From positions 674,974 to 738,973 of the forward strand of contig NZ_JACYWE010000001.1 in assembly GCF_014841105.1 (NCBI RefSeq): a stretch of 64,000 bases of DNA, written 5' to 3'. Position numbers and translations under genes: made by a program. Shown piece after piece: positions 19,164-29,682 of this stretch. The notes beneath the pieces are model-generated. The model was not told the origin of the DNA. It did not search any database and worked only from the letters and a program-made list of their open reading frames with translations. Within the stretch, counting starts at the first letter, position 1. Every line of letters starts with the position of its first letter. The stretch comes from Lolliginicoccus lacisalsi. Its GTDB lineage: Bacteria > Actinomycetota > Actinomycetes > Mycobacteriales > Mycobacteriaceae.

Positions 19164-19853
19164 TCATGCGTGCCTCGCAGCGGCGTGCGCGTGGCGAGCC
19201 CTAAACATACGGGAAGCCTCGGCGACGTTGGCGTAGGACATCCTGTGGAGTGGCGTCACACCGCGAGCCACGATCTCCGCCATGTGGCTCGCGGTGGAGT
19301 ACCCCTTGTGGCGGGCGAAGCCATACCCCGGGTAATGCTTGTCCATCTCGGCCATGAGCCGATCCCGAGTGACCTTCGCGAGCACGCTCGCTGCCGCGAT
19401 GCATGCCGCGCTCGCATCGCCGCTGATGACCGCGAGGGATGGCCAGGGGATGCCAGGGACCGGGAAGCCATCGGTCAGCACATAGCCCGGCGCCGGATCC
19501 AGTCCCATCGCGGCGCGCCGCATCCCCTCGATGTTGCATACATGCACGCCCCGCTCGTCGATCTCGCGCGGCGCGATGGTGACGACGTGCGCGCTCAAGG
19601 CGATGTCGAGTATCCGCGGGAACAGGCGCTCGCGGGTCCTCTCGCTGAGGACCTTCGAATCGTCGAGTCCAGGAAGCCTGGTGTGGGCGCGCCCTGGCAG
19701 GACGCAGGCCGCGATGACGAGGGGGCCCGCGGAGGCGCCGCGACCCGCTTCGTCCACGCCCGCCACCGGGCCGAGCCTGCGGCGCAAGGCACCCTCGAGC
19801 GCGCGGTTGCCGGTGTCCCGCCGGACGATGGCGCGAGGAGGCCATGCAGCCAT
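19164..19853 (-). CDS. rnhB: Ribonuclease HII
   Basis: It cuts RNA in RNA–DNA hybrids and removes single ribonucleotides. The catalytic acidic residues lie in GVDEAGRG (Asp-Glu), YVLTDG (Asp) and [21 protein letters not shown] (Asp). The length of 229 residues is normal. It lies 13 bp downstream of lepB on the same strand. Confidence 0.95.
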   Translation of the reverse strand: MAAWPPRAIVRRDTGNRALEGALRRRLGPVAGVDEAGRGASAGPLVIAACVLPGRAHTRLPGLDDSKVLSERTRERLFPRILDIALSAHVVTIAPREIDERGVHVCNIEGMRRAAMGLDPAPGYVLTDGFPVPGIPWPSLAVISGDASAACIAAASVLAKVTRDRLMAEMDKHYPGYGFARHKGYSTASHMAEIVARGVTPLHRMSYANVAEASRMFRARHAHAAARHA

Positions 19854-19866
19854 CAGGCGTCCTGGT

Positions 19867-20697
19867 TCACCGTGTCGATGCCATCGCCGCGGGCTGGATC
19901 TCGGGAGCGCTGATGCCGCCCCATCGCGAGGGCGGGAGGATTATCCAGCGTGCCTGGCCGATGACCGTGTCCTCGGGAATCGCGCCGTCGGTCTCGCTGC
20001 CGATGTACCAGCGCGAGTCCTTGGAGTTGTTGCGGTTGTCGCCCATCATCCAAAGGTGATCGTCGGGGACAGCTACCGCGGGGAAGCAGCGCCGCGATTC
20101 CGGCGACGATCCGCAGTCCAGCACGCCGGGCTCGAACGGGAAGTCCGACACCACATAGGGCTCGTCGATCGGCTGGCCGTCCACGGTCACGTCGCCCTCG
20201 TCGTCGCAGCAGGCGACGGTCTGGCCGCCGGTGGCGATGACTCGCTTGACCAGGTCGTTCTCGTCAGGCGGGACGACCCCTATCGCGGAACCGGCTTCCT
20301 GGAGGCCGCGCACGACGACGTTGTCCGATCGTGTGGAGATGAAGCCCTCGGCCCAGGGCCCGGTGCCGCGGAAGACCAGGACGTCGCCGGGGCGGGGATT
20401 GGCGAACCGATAGGTGATCTTCTCCACTAGGATGCGGTCGCCGGTGCAGCCGGGGCATCCATGCAGGGTCGGCTCCATGGATTCCGAGGGGATCACATAA
20501 ACGCGAGCGACGAAGGTCTGGATGACGAAGCTCAGCGCGAGAGCGATGACCAGCAGGATCGGTAGTTCCCTCCAGAAGGAGCTTTCCTTCTTGGGGGCGT
20601 CTTCCTTCTTGCTCACGAAATCCTGCCGATCATCGTTGTCGCTGCTGCGGGACGCGGAGGCGTCACTGCCGGGGCCGTGCGGGCGCGGGTCGGTCAC
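19867..20697 (-). CDS. lepB: Type I signal peptidase
   Basis: It cleaves signal peptides on the outer face of the membrane. One N-terminal membrane helix (residues 45–64) follows a charged cytoplasmic part of about 44 residues. The catalytic Ser is S73 in PSESMEPTL and the general-base Lys is K151 in DLVKRVIA. The box [11 protein letters not shown] is also present. An insertion with paired cysteines ([15 protein letters not shown]) and a second Cys pair near the end suggests extracytoplasmic disulfides. It lies between rnhB and rplS as in mycobacteria. Confidence 0.95.
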   Translation of the reverse strand: MTDPRPHGPGSDASASRSSDNDDRQDFVSKKEDAPKKESSFWRELPILLVIALALSFVIQTFVARVYVIPSESMEPTLHGCPGCTGDRILVEKITYRFANPRPGDVLVFRGTGPWAEGFISTRSDNVVVRGLQEAGSAIGVVPPDENDLVKRVIATGGQTVACCDDEGDVTVDGQPIDEPYVVSDFPFEPGVLDCGSSPESRRCFPAVAVPDDHLWMMGDNRNNSKDSRWYIGSETDGAIPEDTVIGQARWIILPPSRWGGISAPEIQPAAMASTR

Positions 20698-20740
20698 GCG
20701 ACCAGCCTAGCGATGCGCACGCCCCCGGAGCGGACGACTC

Positions 20741-21082
20741 TCAGCGCTTCTCCTTGATCTTGGCAGCCTTGCCACGGAGGTCGCGCAGGTAGTAGAGCTT
20801 CGCGCGACGCACGGCACCGCGGGTCGCGACGTCGATCTTGGCGATGTTGGGGCTGTGGACGGGGAAGGTGCGCTCCACGCCTACGCCGAACGACACCTTG
20901 CGGACGGTGAAGGTCTCGCGGATGCCGCCTCCGGAGCGACGGATGACGACGCCCTTGAAGACCTGGACGCGTTCCTTCGATCCTTCGATGACCTTGACGT
21001 GCACTTCCAGGGTGTCGCCGGCGCGGAAGGCAGGGATGTCATCGCGCATCGACTTGGCGTCGAGTGAGTCCAGCGTGTTCAT
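20741..21082 (-). CDS. rplS: 50S ribosomal protein L19
   Basis: A 113-residue protein. It shows [48 protein letters not shown] and [10 protein letters not shown], the whole L19 consensus. An ATG start at 21082 has GAGGAA upstream. It lies between lepB and tex; in M. tuberculosis trmD follows directly, so tex is the interpolated gene. Confidence 0.98.
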   Translation of the reverse strand: MNTLDSLDAKSMRDDIPAFRAGDTLEVHVKVIEGSKERVQVFKGVVIRRSGGGIRETFTVRKVSFGVGVERTFPVHSPNIAKIDVATRGAVRRAKLYYLRDLRGKAAKIKEKR

Positions 21083-21259
21083 AGTGTGTTATTCCTCGCG
21101 TATTCGCGTGACGGGCAGAGGAACCGAGTGGCGCTCGGGCTCGTCTGGTTCGTGCCCCTGGGTCATGGTCGCGCGTCGCGGCATGCGACGGGCAACCCCG
21201 CAATCATGCCAGAACGACATACAGGTTGGAAAACCGGACGGGTGCCACCCGGCCCCCGT

Positions 21260-23650
21260 TCAGTTGCGCCCGGTGTATCCCGCCTTGCGCAGGGCGTCAG
21301 CGAGGGATCCTCCAGCGGGCGGCGCCGGGCTGCGGCCTGCCTTCGGTTGCTTGCTGCTGGCCGTCGGCCTGCGACCCTCGCGCCGAGGTGGCCTGGAGCT
21401 CTCCCCTTGGGCTGCATCGCCGCCGACCGGGAGATCGTCGTCGAGCCGCAGGGTGAGGCTGATCCGGTTGCGCGGCACGTCCACGCTGGTGACCTTGACT
21501 CGCACGAGGTCGCCGGAGCGCACGATCGATCGCGGGTCGGAGACGAACGAGCTGGACATCGCGGAGACGTGGACGAGGCCGTCCTGGTGCACGCCAATGT
21601 CAACGAAGGCTCCGAAGGCAGCTACGTTCGTCACGGTGCCCTCGAGCACCATCCCGGGCTTGAGATCGGAGACGGTATTGACTCCCTCGGCGAACCTGGC
21701 GGCCTTGAACTCGGGGCGCGGGTCACGGCCGGGCTTCTCGAGCTCGGCGAGAATATCGGTGATGGTGGGGATGCCAAAGGAATCATCGACAAAGTCCTCC
21801 GGCCGCAAGGACGAGAGGATCCGGGAATTGCCCAGCAGGCTTCCGATCGCGGTGCCGCTGCTCGCGACGATGCGCCGCACGACTGGGTATGCCTCGGGGT
21901 GCACGGCGCTGGAATCGAGCGGGTCGTCACCGCCGGTGATCCGGAGGAAGCCCGCGCACTGCTCATAGGCCTTGGGGCCGAGCCGGGTCACGTCTCGGAG
22001 AGCGGAGCGGCTCCGGAAGGCGCCGTGCTCATCACGGTGCGCGACGATGTTCTCGGCGAGCGCCGGGGTGATGCCAGAAACGCGCGCGAGCAGCGGCACG
22101 GATGCTGTGTTGACGTCGACACCAACGGCATTGACGGCGTCCTCGACGACGGCGTCGAGCGAGCGGGCAAGAAGCGTCTCGGACACGTCGTGCTGGTACT
22201 GGCCCACGCCAATGGACTTGGGATCGATCTTGACGAGCTCGGCGAGCGGATCCTGCAACCGACGAGCGATCGAGACCGCGCCGCGCAGCGAGACATCGAG
22301 CTCGGGGAGCTCTCGGGTGGCGTAGGCGGAGGCCGAGTAGACGGAGGCCCCGGCCTCGGACACAACGATCTTGGTGGGCTTGGAGCCGGGCACGCGCGCG
22401 ATCAGCTCGGCGGCGAGGGTGTCGGTCTCGCGCGAGGCAGTGCCGTTGCCGATGGCGATGAGGTCGACGCCGTGTCGCGCGACCAGCGCGGAGAGCGCCT
22501 GCAGGGCTTGCTCCCACTGCCCCTGTGGCTTGTGCGGATAGATGGCGGTGGTCTCGAGGACCTTGCCCGTCGGGTCGATGATCGCCACCTTGACCCCCGT
22601 GCGATAGGCAGGATCAAGGCCCATGGTGGCGCGCGCGCCGGCCGGAGCAGCAAGCAGAAGGTCACGAACGTTCTGGCCGAAGACCTCGACCGCGTCCTGC
22701 TCGGCGGCGTGGCGGAGGCGATTGCGGATATCGATGCTCGTGCTGACGTATAGCTTGGTGCGCCAGGCCCAGCGGACCGTATCGGCGAGCCAGCGGTCCG
22801 CTGGCCGTCCCTGATCAGCGATGCCCGCGCGTGCCGCGATCCGGTTCTCGTAGACCGTCCTTGCGCGGGGATCTTCCGGATCAGCCGGATGCGGATCGAT
22901 GGTGAGGGCGATAGCGCCCTCCTTCTCGCCGCGGAGCAGGGCAAGCACGCGGTGCGAGGGCAGCGTGCGGAACGGCTCGGAGAAGTCGAAGTAGTCGGCG
23001 AACTTGGAGGCGGCCGCATCCTGTCCGGGCTTGCCCGTCGCGGTGACCCTCCCCTGGCTCCACATGAGCTCGCGGATCTCCCCGACGAGGTCGGCGTCCT
23101 CGGAGATCTGCTCGATGAGGATTGCCCGGGCGCCTTCGAGGGCAGCGGCAGCGTCGGCGACATCGCGGTCCGGGTCCACATACCGCTCGGCGAGGGCATG
23201 GGGGTCGTGGCGCGGGTCGTCGAGCAGTGACGTGGCGAGCGGCTCGAGCCCTGCCTCGCGCGCGATCTGGGCCTTGGTGCGACGCTTGGTCTTGTACGGC
23301 AGGTAGATGTCCTCGAGCCGTGCCTTGGTGCGCGCCTCGTGGATCTGGGTGGCGAGGTCCTCGGTGAGCTTGCCCTGCGCGGAGATCGACTCGAGAATGG
23401 CCTCGCGCCGCTGGTCGAGCTCGCGGAGATAGTGCCTGCGCTCATCGAGCTCGCGCAACTGGGCATCGTCGAGACCACCCGTCGCCTCCTTGCGGTAGCG
23501 CGCCACGAAGGGGACGGTGGCGCCGTCGTCAAGGAGCGAGATCGCGGCGGCGGCCTGCCAGACGGCGATGCCAAGTTCCTCCGCGATACGTTCGGGCACG
23601 GGCTTCACAGCTTGTTTCACGGCGGGCAGATTACCTGCTTGCTCCGACAT
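21260..23650 (-). CDS. tex: Tex family RNA-binding transcription accessory protein
   Basis: A 796-residue protein with the order of Tex: an N-terminal HTH-like helical region, a YqgF/RNase-H-like domain (MGLDPAYRTGVKVAIID, about residues 340–450), helix-hairpin-helix domains (VNTASVPLLARVSGI, ENIVAHR) and an S1 domain (GMVLEGTVTNVAAFGAFVDIGVHQDGLVH, about 650–720). A basic, Pro-rich tail follows, containing GGSLADALRKAGY. Tex is implicated in transcription and RNA turnover. It is inserted between the rplS and trmD genes, which are neighbours in mycobacteria. Confidence 0.94.
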   Translation of the reverse strand: MSEQAGNLPAVKQAVKPVPERIAEELGIAVWQAAAAISLLDDGATVPFVARYRKEATGGLDDAQLRELDERRHYLRELDQRREAILESISAQGKLTEDLATQIHEARTKARLEDIYLPYKTKRRTKAQIAREAGLEPLATSLLDDPRHDPHALAERYVDPDRDVADAAAALEGARAILIEQISEDADLVGEIRELMWSQGRVTATGKPGQDAAASKFADYFDFSEPFRTLPSHRVLALLRGEKEGAIALTIDPHPADPEDPRARTVYENRIAARAGIADQGRPADRWLADTVRWAWRTKLYVSTSIDIRNRLRHAAEQDAVEVFGQNVRDLLLAAPAGARATMGLDPAYRTGVKVAIIDPTGKVLETTAIYPHKPQGQWEQALQALSALVARHGVDLIAIGNGTASRETDTLAAELIARVPGSKPTKIVVSEAGASVYSASAYATRELPELDVSLRGAVSIARRLQDPLAELVKIDPKSIGVGQYQHDVSETLLARSLDAVVEDAVNAVGVDVNTASVPLLARVSGITPALAENIVAHRDEHGAFRSRSALRDVTRLGPKAYEQCAGFLRITGGDDPLDSSAVHPEAYPVVRRIVASSGTAIGSLLGNSRILSSLRPEDFVDDSFGIPTITDILAELEKPGRDPRPEFKAARFAEGVNTVSDLKPGMVLEGTVTNVAAFGAFVDIGVHQDGLVHVSAMSSSFVSDPRSIVRSGDLVRVKVTSVDVPRNRISLTLRLDDDLPVGGDAAQGESSRPPRREGRRPTASSKQPKAGRSPAPPAGGSLADALRKAGYTGRN

Positions 23651-23677
23651 TGCTGCGGCGCGGTGCTCGCCGGCGGT

Positions 23678-24424
23678 TCATTCAGCGCGAGGCGCCTCGG
23701 TCGCGAGCGTGTCGAGGAACTGCTGGTCCGCGGCGGACAGCTCGGCGGAAGCAAGCAGCTCGGGCCGGCGCTGCGCGGTGAGGCGCAAGGATTGCTGCCG
23801 CTTCCAGGACGCCACGCGCGCGTGGTCCCCGGACATCAGGATCGGTGGCACATCGAGGCCTCGCCAGGACGCAGGGCGGGTGTAGCTGGGGCCTTCGAGC
23901 AGCCCGTCGGAGAACGAATCCTCCCGGTGGGACTGCTGGTTGCCGAGCACGCCGGGCAGGAGCCTCGCGACGGCCTCGACCATCACGAGGACCGCGACCT
24001 CGCCACCGATGAGGATGTAGTCGCCGAGCGAGACCTCCTCGACGCGCGCGCGGCCGCGAGCATCGTCGATGACGCGCTGATCGATGCCCTCGTAGCGGCC
24101 GCACGCGAAAACGATGCGTGGCTCGCGGGACCACCGCTCGGCCGTGTGCTGGGTGAACGGTTCTCCGGCCGGGGTGGGGAAGACGAGCAAGGCATCATCG
24201 GGGCACACGGCATCGAGGGCCGGTCCCCAGACCGTCGGCTTCATGACCATGCCGGGACCACCCCCGTAGGGCGAGTCGTCCACCGACTTGTGCACATCGC
24301 TCGTCCAGTCGCGCAGGTCGTGTATGCCGATATCGATGATGCCCCGCGACCGCGCCTTGCCGAGCAGCGATTCACGCAGCGGACCCAGATACTCGGGGAA
24401 GATGGTAATGACGTCGAGGCGCAC
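23678..24424 (-). CDS. trmD: tRNA (guanine-N1-)-methyltransferase
   Basis: It makes m1G37 in tRNAs reading CNN and related codons. The SPOUT knot is clear: MRLDVITIFPEYL at the start, PYGGGPGMVMKP, and FACGRYEGIDQRVI, then SLGDYILIGGEVAVLVMVEA and the LPGVLGN…S…DSF segment. Start is GTG 24424. It is 8 bp after rimM, so the two are cotranscribed. Confidence 0.97.
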   Translation of the reverse strand: MRLDVITIFPEYLGPLRESLLGKARSRGIIDIGIHDLRDWTSDVHKSVDDSPYGGGPGMVMKPTVWGPALDAVCPDDALLVFPTPAGEPFTQHTAERWSREPRIVFACGRYEGIDQRVIDDARGRARVEEVSLGDYILIGGEVAVLVMVEAVARLLPGVLGNQQSHREDSFSDGLLEGPSYTRPASWRGLDVPPILMSGDHARVASWKRQQSLRLTAQRRPELLASAELSAADQQFLDTLATEAPRAE

Positions 24425-24432
24425 GCGAGCGC

Positions 24433-24951
24433 TCAGAGCTCCAGCAGTCCATCGGGCGGCGCGACGCTGATGCGTCCCGCGTCGAGGTCGATGCCAGGCA
24501 CGATCTCGGTCACGAAGGGAACAAGCACTTCCTTGCCCTCCGTGGTGGTGATCGCGAGCAGCTCGCCGGCGGCGGTGTGCAGGACCTCGCGGACGGTTCC
24601 GAGCTCCTCGCCGCTGCCGACGAGAAATGCTCGCAGCCCCTCGAGCTCGTGATCGTAGTAGGAATCGTCCTCTGAGGGAGGGATGTCCGCGCTGTCGATG
24701 ACGAACAACGTTCCGCGCAGCTCATCGGCCGCATCGCGATCCCGGATGCCCTCGAGCCTCACGAGGAGCCGGCCCGAGTGCGCGCGCACGGCCTCGATCA
24801 CGTACGGGCGAGTCGCTCGCTCGCGATCCCGCCGCCCGCGCAGCTCGATGCCCGGGATGAAACGGTCCTCGGGCGCGTCGGTGCGCACCTCGACGACGAG
24901 CTCGCCGTGCACGCCGTGGGACTTCGCGACACGACCGATGACCAGTTCCAT
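24433..24951 (-). CDS. rimM: 16S rRNA processing protein RimM
   Basis: It assists maturation of the 30S head. From ATG 24951 the 172-residue protein starts [18 protein letters not shown], the RimM N-domain consensus, with the PRC-barrel part later (YYDHELEGL and GKEVLVPFV). An upstream extension of the open frame overlaps the KH gene and lacks similarity. Order rpsP–khpA–rimM–trmD is conserved. Confidence 0.95.
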   Translation of the reverse strand: MELVIGRVAKSHGVHGELVVEVRTDAPEDRFIPGIELRGRRDRERATRPYVIEAVRAHSGRLLVRLEGIRDRDAADELRGTLFVIDSADIPPSEDDSYYDHELEGLRAFLVGSGEELGTVREVLHTAAGELLAITTTEGKEVLVPFVTEIVPGIDLDAGRISVAPPDGLLEL

Positions 24952-24961
24952 AGCAGCGCGG

Positions 24962-25204
24962 TCAGTTGTCGGTATCGACGACGTCAACGCGGATGCCCCG
25001 CCCGCCAACGCCCGAGACGAGCGTACGGAGCGCAGTGGCCGTGCGACCATTCCGGCCGATCACCTTGCCCAGGTCATCGGGATGGACATGGACCTCGATG
25101 GTGCGGCCTCGACGGTTGGTGATCAAACCGACGCGCACCTCGTCCGGCTGGGCAACAATGCCACGGACGAGGTGCTCGACGGCGTCAACAAGGACGGAGC
25201 TCAC
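24962..25204 (-). CDS. khpA: KH-domain RNA-binding protein KhpA
   Basis: 80 residues with a single KH domain: [23 protein letters not shown] contains the GxxG loop GRNG. KhpA pairs with KhpB in other Gram-positives and influences cell-wall and RNA metabolism. Start GTG 25204 overlaps the rpsP stop (GTGA), so translation is coupled. Equivalent to Rv2908c. Confidence 0.93.
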   Translation of the reverse strand: MSSVLVDAVEHLVRGIVAQPDEVRVGLITNRRGRTIEVHVHPDDLGKVIGRNGRTATALRTLVSGVGGRGIRVDVVDTDN

Positions 25205-25632
25205 TTCTGCGCGGCCTCATCAGCCGGCGCGGCAGGGGTCGCCTCGGCAGCGGCCTTCTTCGAGGCCTTCACCGGCGCGGGAGCTTCGCCATCAGCCTCA
25301 GCGAGCGCGGCCTGGAAGACCTCGAGCTTGGTGGGCTTGGGCTTGGCGGTGCGGAGGGTGCCCTCGGTGCCGGGGAGGCCCTTGAACTTCTGCCAGTCAC
25401 CGGTGATCTTCAGGATCGCGAGCACAGGCTCGGTGGGGAGAGCGCCAACGCCGAGCCAGTACTGGGCCCGATCGGACTTCACGTCGATGAGGCTGGGCTC
25501 TTCCTTGGGGTGGTACTTCCCGATCGTCTCGATCGCGCGGCCATCGCGACGAGTGCGCGAGTCAGCAACGATGATGCGGTACTGGGGGTTGCGGATCTTG
25601 CCGAGCCGCTGGAGTCGGATCTTAACAGCCAC
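25201..25632 (-). CDS. rpsP: 30S ribosomal protein S16 with C-terminal extension
   Basis: Begins [12 protein letters not shown] and contains [20 protein letters not shown] and [23 protein letters not shown], all S16. The core is about 85 residues. The remaining 55 or so are Lys/Ala/Glu-rich and low complexity, as in mycobacteria. First gene of the rpsP–khpA–rimM–trmD set. Confidence 0.97.
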   Translation of the reverse strand: MAVKIRLQRLGKIRNPQYRIIVADSRTRRDGRAIETIGKYHPKEEPSLIDVKSDRAQYWLGVGALPTEPVLAILKITGDWQKFKGLPGTEGTLRTAKPKPTKLEVFQAALAEADGEAPAPVKASKKAAAEATPAAPADEAAQK

Positions 25633-25857
25633 GCTAGTAGCTCTCCTTCATGATGATCACGGTGCAATTCAGCGATGCGCCTGGTCGGTGCACCCGGTTT
25701 TGCGGTTTCGTGGTCCCGCACGGCACTGGCCCGCTTCGGCCCGCGCTCCAGCGTCGCGCTGGGAGGGCAGACCCGCAACGGAGACCGACAACGTCATTGA
25801 GCCATGGGGAACAGCGCACAATTGTGCCAGATATCGGAGCGCATGTGGTAATTCCGC

Positions 25858-26895
25858 TCACGGCATGATCACCGGGAGGAACAGGACGCTCAGCGCGGGC
25901 AGCGTGTTGTTGACGCTGTGGGCCACCATCGGCGCGAGCACCCCGCCGGTGTAGAGCCGCGCGACGCCGAACACCAGGCCCGCGAAGAGCAGGATCCCCA
26001 GCCGCCAGGGCTCCGCGTGCCAGGCCGCGAACAGCACAGCCGTGAGCACCAGGATGCTGATGTTCCCGCTCGCGGCATGGGCCAGCCAGCGCCACCGGGT
26101 GGCATTGCGCTGCTTCTCCAGCGCCCCCCACACGATGCCGCGGAAGATGACCTCCTCGACGATCGGGGCTCCGATCCAGATCCACATCGCGAGAGCGATC
26201 CGCCACCCGAGCGTCTGGTCCGCGAGCTCCTGCAGCGGCCCTGTAGGGATGTCATCGCTGAGCCCGAACAAGGCAAGCGCGAGCAGCAGCCCCCCGAGCA
26301 CCGCTGCCGCGCCGAGCACGAGGCCCACGCCAGCCTGCGCGCCCGCCTCGCGCAGCGACCGCGGCAGGCCGAGGTCGATCCAGGGCCCGTTGCCGCGCGC
26401 CCAGGTGATCCCTATGCCCAGCAGGGCTGCCAGCAAGGTGGGGACGATCACCGCGATCACCAGCAGCGGGCTGGCGGGATCAACGATCAGCGCAGCGACC
26501 GCGAACCCCGCGAGGTTGGCGGCGAGAACGAGGATCGCGGCGCCCATCCCCCAGCGCTGGCCGGGCATGCGCCGCGCGCGCGACTCCTCCGCGCGCTTCC
26601 AGCGCCCGGGCTGGCCGGTGGGCACGGCGGGCCGGGGCGCGCCGAGGGGCCGGGGCTGGATGGGTTGCCTCTGCCAGAGCTCCTGGGGATCGGCGCTGCC
26701 GTGCGCCGACTGGGCGGGCCGATCGATGCTGGTGGGATACCACCAGTCCTTCGGGATCGGGCGGGGGCCGGGGGCGTCGCGGGAGCCGTTGCCCGGCCCT
26801 CCCTCGTTTCTGGGGCCCTCGTTTCTGGGGCCCTCGTCGCGGGGATTCTCGCCCCCTATGTCGCCCCCTATGTCGCCCTCGCCCGGCTCGCTCAT
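25858..26895 (-). CDS. CPBP (CAAX protease/bacteriocin-processing type) intramembrane metalloprotease
   Basis: A Gly/Pro/Arg-rich disordered N-terminus of about 100 residues is followed by roughly eight hydrophobic helices. The Abi/CPBP motifs are present: EEVIFRGIVWG (motif 1), FAAWHAEP (motif 2, His) and VAHSVNNTLPAL (motif 3, His). Substrate is unknown. The first codons contain duplicated DNA blocks that encode RNEGP and IGG repeats. The ATG overlaps the end of the upstream amidohydrolase gene by 4 bp. Confidence 0.85.
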   Translation of the reverse strand: MSEPGEGDIGGDIGGENPRDEGPRNEGPRNEGGPGNGSRDAPGPRPIPKDWWYPTSIDRPAQSAHGSADPQELWQRQPIQPRPLGAPRPAVPTGQPGRWKRAEESRARRMPGQRWGMGAAILVLAANLAGFAVAALIVDPASPLLVIAVIVPTLLAALLGIGITWARGNGPWIDLGLPRSLREAGAQAGVGLVLGAAAVLGGLLLALALFGLSDDIPTGPLQELADQTLGWRIALAMWIWIGAPIVEEVIFRGIVWGALEKQRNATRWRWLAHAASGNISILVLTAVLFAAWHAEPWRLGILLFAGLVFGVARLYTGGVLAPMVAHSVNNTLPALSVLFLPVIMP

Positions 26896-27971
26896 GCCAC
26901 CACGGTGCCCGCGCAGAGGATGCGGACGGGATGGCGCAGCACCTGTGGCCTGGATCGCGGATCCTCGAGGTAGACGACAGCGTCGGCGCGCTCCCCCGCG
27001 CTGTACGCGGTGTCGGCGCCCAGCCAGTCCCGCGCGGACCAGCTCGCTGCAGCGACCGCCTGGTCGGTCGTCATGGCGTGCTCGCGGAGCTTGTCGATCT
27101 CGTCGGCGATGCGCCCGTGCTCGACCATGCCGCCGGCGTCAGTACCGGTGTAGACGGGCACGCCGGCCTCGACAGCGTCGCGCACTGCCTGCCCGGCCCG
27201 CTCGTGCAGGTCGCGCATGTGTGCCGCGTAGAGCGGGAAGCGGGAAGCACTGTCGGCGATGCTGGGGAAGTTGTCGATGTTGACCAAGGTCGGGACGAGG
27301 GCGACCCCGTCGCGCGCCATCTGGTCGATGGTGGTCGCGGTCAACCCGGTGCCGTGCTCGATGCAGTCGATCCCGGCGTCGAGCAGATCGGGCAGCGCGT
27401 CCTCGCCGAAGACATGCGCGGTGACACGAGCACCCTCGTCGTGCGCGGCCGCGATGGCCTCGCGCAGGATCTCTCGGCTCCAGAGGGGCGCGAGGTCGCC
27501 GGCGTCCCGGTCTATCCAGTCGCCGACCAGCTTGACCCACCCGTCGCCCGCGCGGGCCTGCCGACGCACCTCGTCAGGCAGGTCCTTCTCGTCCTCGACA
27601 TCGATGCCGAGGTCACGGATGTACCGCTTGGGCGCGGCGATGTGCCGCCCCGCGCGGATGATGCGCGGCATCGCGTCCTCCTCGTCGAGGAAGCGCGTGG
27701 GCACGGGCGATCCGGCGTCGCGCGCGAGCAGCACACCGGCCCGTGCCTCGACACTGGCTTGCTCGCGGGCTCCGTCAGGGGACTCGTGGCCCCCACCGAA
27801 CCGGATCCCGATGTGGCAGTGCGCGTCGACGAGCCCCGGGGTGATCCAGCCGCCGGACACGATGGTGGTGGCCTTCGGCACGGGTTCGCGCACCCATTTG
27901 CCATCCACTATCCACAGGTCAGTGGTCTGCTCGTCGGGCAGCGTGATTCCGTTCAGGTGCAGCGCTCCCAC
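26892..27971 (-). CDS. Amidohydrolase superfamily metal-dependent hydrolase
   Basis: A TIM-barrel hydrolase, 359 residues, GTG start at 27971. Metal-site residues can be read: VDAHCHIG (H-x-H), WVKLVGDW (candidate carbamylated Lys), TAHVFGE (His), CIEHGTG (His) and TGTDAGG (Asp). A small beta-sandwich made of both ends surrounds it. The family includes imidazolonepropionase- and prolidase-like enzymes. The position next to ffh corresponds to Rv2915c. Substrate is unknown. Confidence 0.87.
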   Translation of the reverse strand: MGALHLNGITLPDEQTTDLWIVDGKWVREPVPKATTIVSGGWITPGLVDAHCHIGIRFGGGHESPDGAREQASVEARAGVLLARDAGSPVPTRFLDEEDAMPRIIRAGRHIAAPKRYIRDLGIDVEDEKDLPDEVRRQARAGDGWVKLVGDWIDRDAGDLAPLWSREILREAIAAAHDEGARVTAHVFGEDALPDLLDAGIDCIEHGTGLTATTIDQMARDGVALVPTLVNIDNFPSIADSASRFPLYAAHMRDLHERAGQAVRDAVEAGVPVYTGTDAGGMVEHGRIADEIDKLREHAMTTDQAVAAASWSARDWLGADTAYSAGERADAVVYLEDPRSRPQVLRHPVRILCAGTVVA

Positions 27972-27977
27972 GGGCTG

Positions 27978-29549
27978 CTACCGCTTCTTGCCCTGGTTGG
28001 GCAGCTTCAGCTGGGAGAGGTCGAGGCCCTCGAGCCCGGGGGGCAGCTCATCGAGGCCCTTGGGCATCGATGAGAGGTCGGGCATCCCGGGTGGCATTCC
28101 CATGCCCGGCGGGAGGCCGCCGCGCACCTTGGGTGGCGTGGGCCCGCGGCCTTTGCCCTTGCCCTTCTTGCCCTTGCGAGTCTTCGATCGGCGCTGGTTG
28201 CCCCCGGGCAGGCCCATGCGCCCGGCCATGGCGGACATCATCTTGCGGGCCTCGAAGAAGCGGTCCACGAGCTGGTTGACGTCGGAGACCGTGACACCCG
28301 AGCCGTTGGCGATGCGCAACCGGCGGGAAGCGTTGATGATCTTGGGATTGTCCCGCTCGGCGGGGGTCATGCCGCGGATGATCGCCTGGATCCGGTCGAG
28401 GTGCTTCTCATCGACCTGCTCGAGCGCGTCCTTCATGCCCCCGGCGCCGGGCAGCATTCCCATCAGGTTGGCGATGGGGCCCATCTTGCGGATGGCCATG
28501 AGCTGGTCGAGGAAGTCCTCGAGCGTGAGCTCCCCCGAGCCGATCTTGTGCGCGGTCGCCTCGGCCTGCTCCGCGTCGAAGACCTGCTCAGCCTGCTCGA
28601 TGAGGCTGAGCACATCGCCCATCCCGAGGATGCGGCTGGCCATGCGATCGGGGTGGAAGACATCAAAATCCTCGAGCTTCTCGCCGGAGGACGCGAACAT
28701 GATCGGCTTGCCGGTGACTTCGCGGACGCTCAGCGCTGCACCACCGCGAGCATCGCCATCGAGCTTGGTGAGCACCACGCCGGTGAACCCGACGCCCTCG
28801 GCGAACGCGTTCGCGGTCAGCACCGCGTCCTGGCCGACCATCGAATCGAGCACGAACAAGGTCTCGTCGGGCTGCACGGCATCGCGGATCCCCGCGGCCT
28901 GCCTCATCAGCTCCTCGTCGATGCCGAGCCGGCCCGCGGTGTCGACGATCACGATGTCATGCTGCTTGGCCCGGGCCTCGGCCACGCCATCACGGGCAAC
29001 GTTGATCGGATCGGACACGGTGACCTCGCGGGGCGCGCTCCCGTCCCCGACCGAGGTGCCGGGGTGCGGCGCGAACACCGCGACGCCCGCGCGCTCGCCG
29101 ACGATCTGCAGCTGCGTCACCGCGCCGGGGCGTTGCAGGTCGCACGCGACGAGCAAGGGGGCGTGGCCTTGCTTGCGCAGGTAGTGGGCCAGCTTGCCAG
29201 CGAGGGTCGTCTTGCCGGAGCCCTGGAGGCCCGCGAGCATGATGACGGTGGGCGGGTTCTTCGCGAGCGCCAGGCGACGGGTCTCGCCGCCGAGAATGCC
29301 GACGAGCTCCTCGTTGACGATCTTGACGACCTGCTGGGCGGGATTGAGCGCCCCGTGCACCTCGGCACCCTTGGCGCGCGTCTTGATCCGCTTGATGAAC
29401 TCACGCACCACGGGCAGCGCGACGTCCGCCTCGAGCAGGGCGAGCCGGATCTCGCGGCAGGTAGCGTCGATGTCCGCGTCGGTGAGCCGCCCCTTGCCTC
29501 GCAACCCCTTGAACGCGCCATTCAACCTGTCTGACAGGGAATCGAACAC
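27978..29549 (-). CDS. ffh: Signal recognition particle protein Ffh
   Basis: SRP54 GTPase that targets membrane proteins. The NG domain has GLQGSGKTTLAGKLA (G1), DTAGRLGIDEELM (G3) and TKLDGDARGGAAL (G4). The methionine-rich M domain follows (MGPIANLMGMLPG…RMGLP) and ends in a Gly/Met-rich tail. I start at GTG 29549, eight bases after AAGGAG, rather than at GTG 29558, which lies inside that ribosome-binding site. 523 residues. Confidence 0.97.
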   Translation of the reverse strand: MFDSLSDRLNGAFKGLRGKGRLTDADIDATCREIRLALLEADVALPVVREFIKRIKTRAKGAEVHGALNPAQQVVKIVNEELVGILGGETRRLALAKNPPTVIMLAGLQGSGKTTLAGKLAHYLRKQGHAPLLVACDLQRPGAVTQLQIVGERAGVAVFAPHPGTSVGDGSAPREVTVSDPINVARDGVAEARAKQHDIVIVDTAGRLGIDEELMRQAAGIRDAVQPDETLFVLDSMVGQDAVLTANAFAEGVGFTGVVLTKLDGDARGGAALSVREVTGKPIMFASSGEKLEDFDVFHPDRMASRILGMGDVLSLIEQAEQVFDAEQAEATAHKIGSGELTLEDFLDQLMAIRKMGPIANLMGMLPGAGGMKDALEQVDEKHLDRIQAIIRGMTPAERDNPKIINASRRLRIANGSGVTVSDVNQLVDRFFEARKMMSAMAGRMGLPGGNQRRSKTRKGKKGKGKGRGPTPPKVRGGLPPGMGMPPGMPDLSSMPKGLDELPPGLEGLDLSQLKLPNQGKKR

Positions 29550-29682
29550 CGACCGCACTCCTTATTCGTCCATCACTGCGCCGCGCTGCTTGCCTTGCCC
29601 GCCACTCGGGTACGCCGCACGCCCGGTGGCACTCCCTACAGGGTAACCGCCTGGCCCAAGGAGAATACCCGCGGCGCGGGGC

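Noticed and set aside
21086..22753. Plus-strand open frame of 555 codons
   Set aside because: Complete overlap with tex on the other strand and no recognisable motif.
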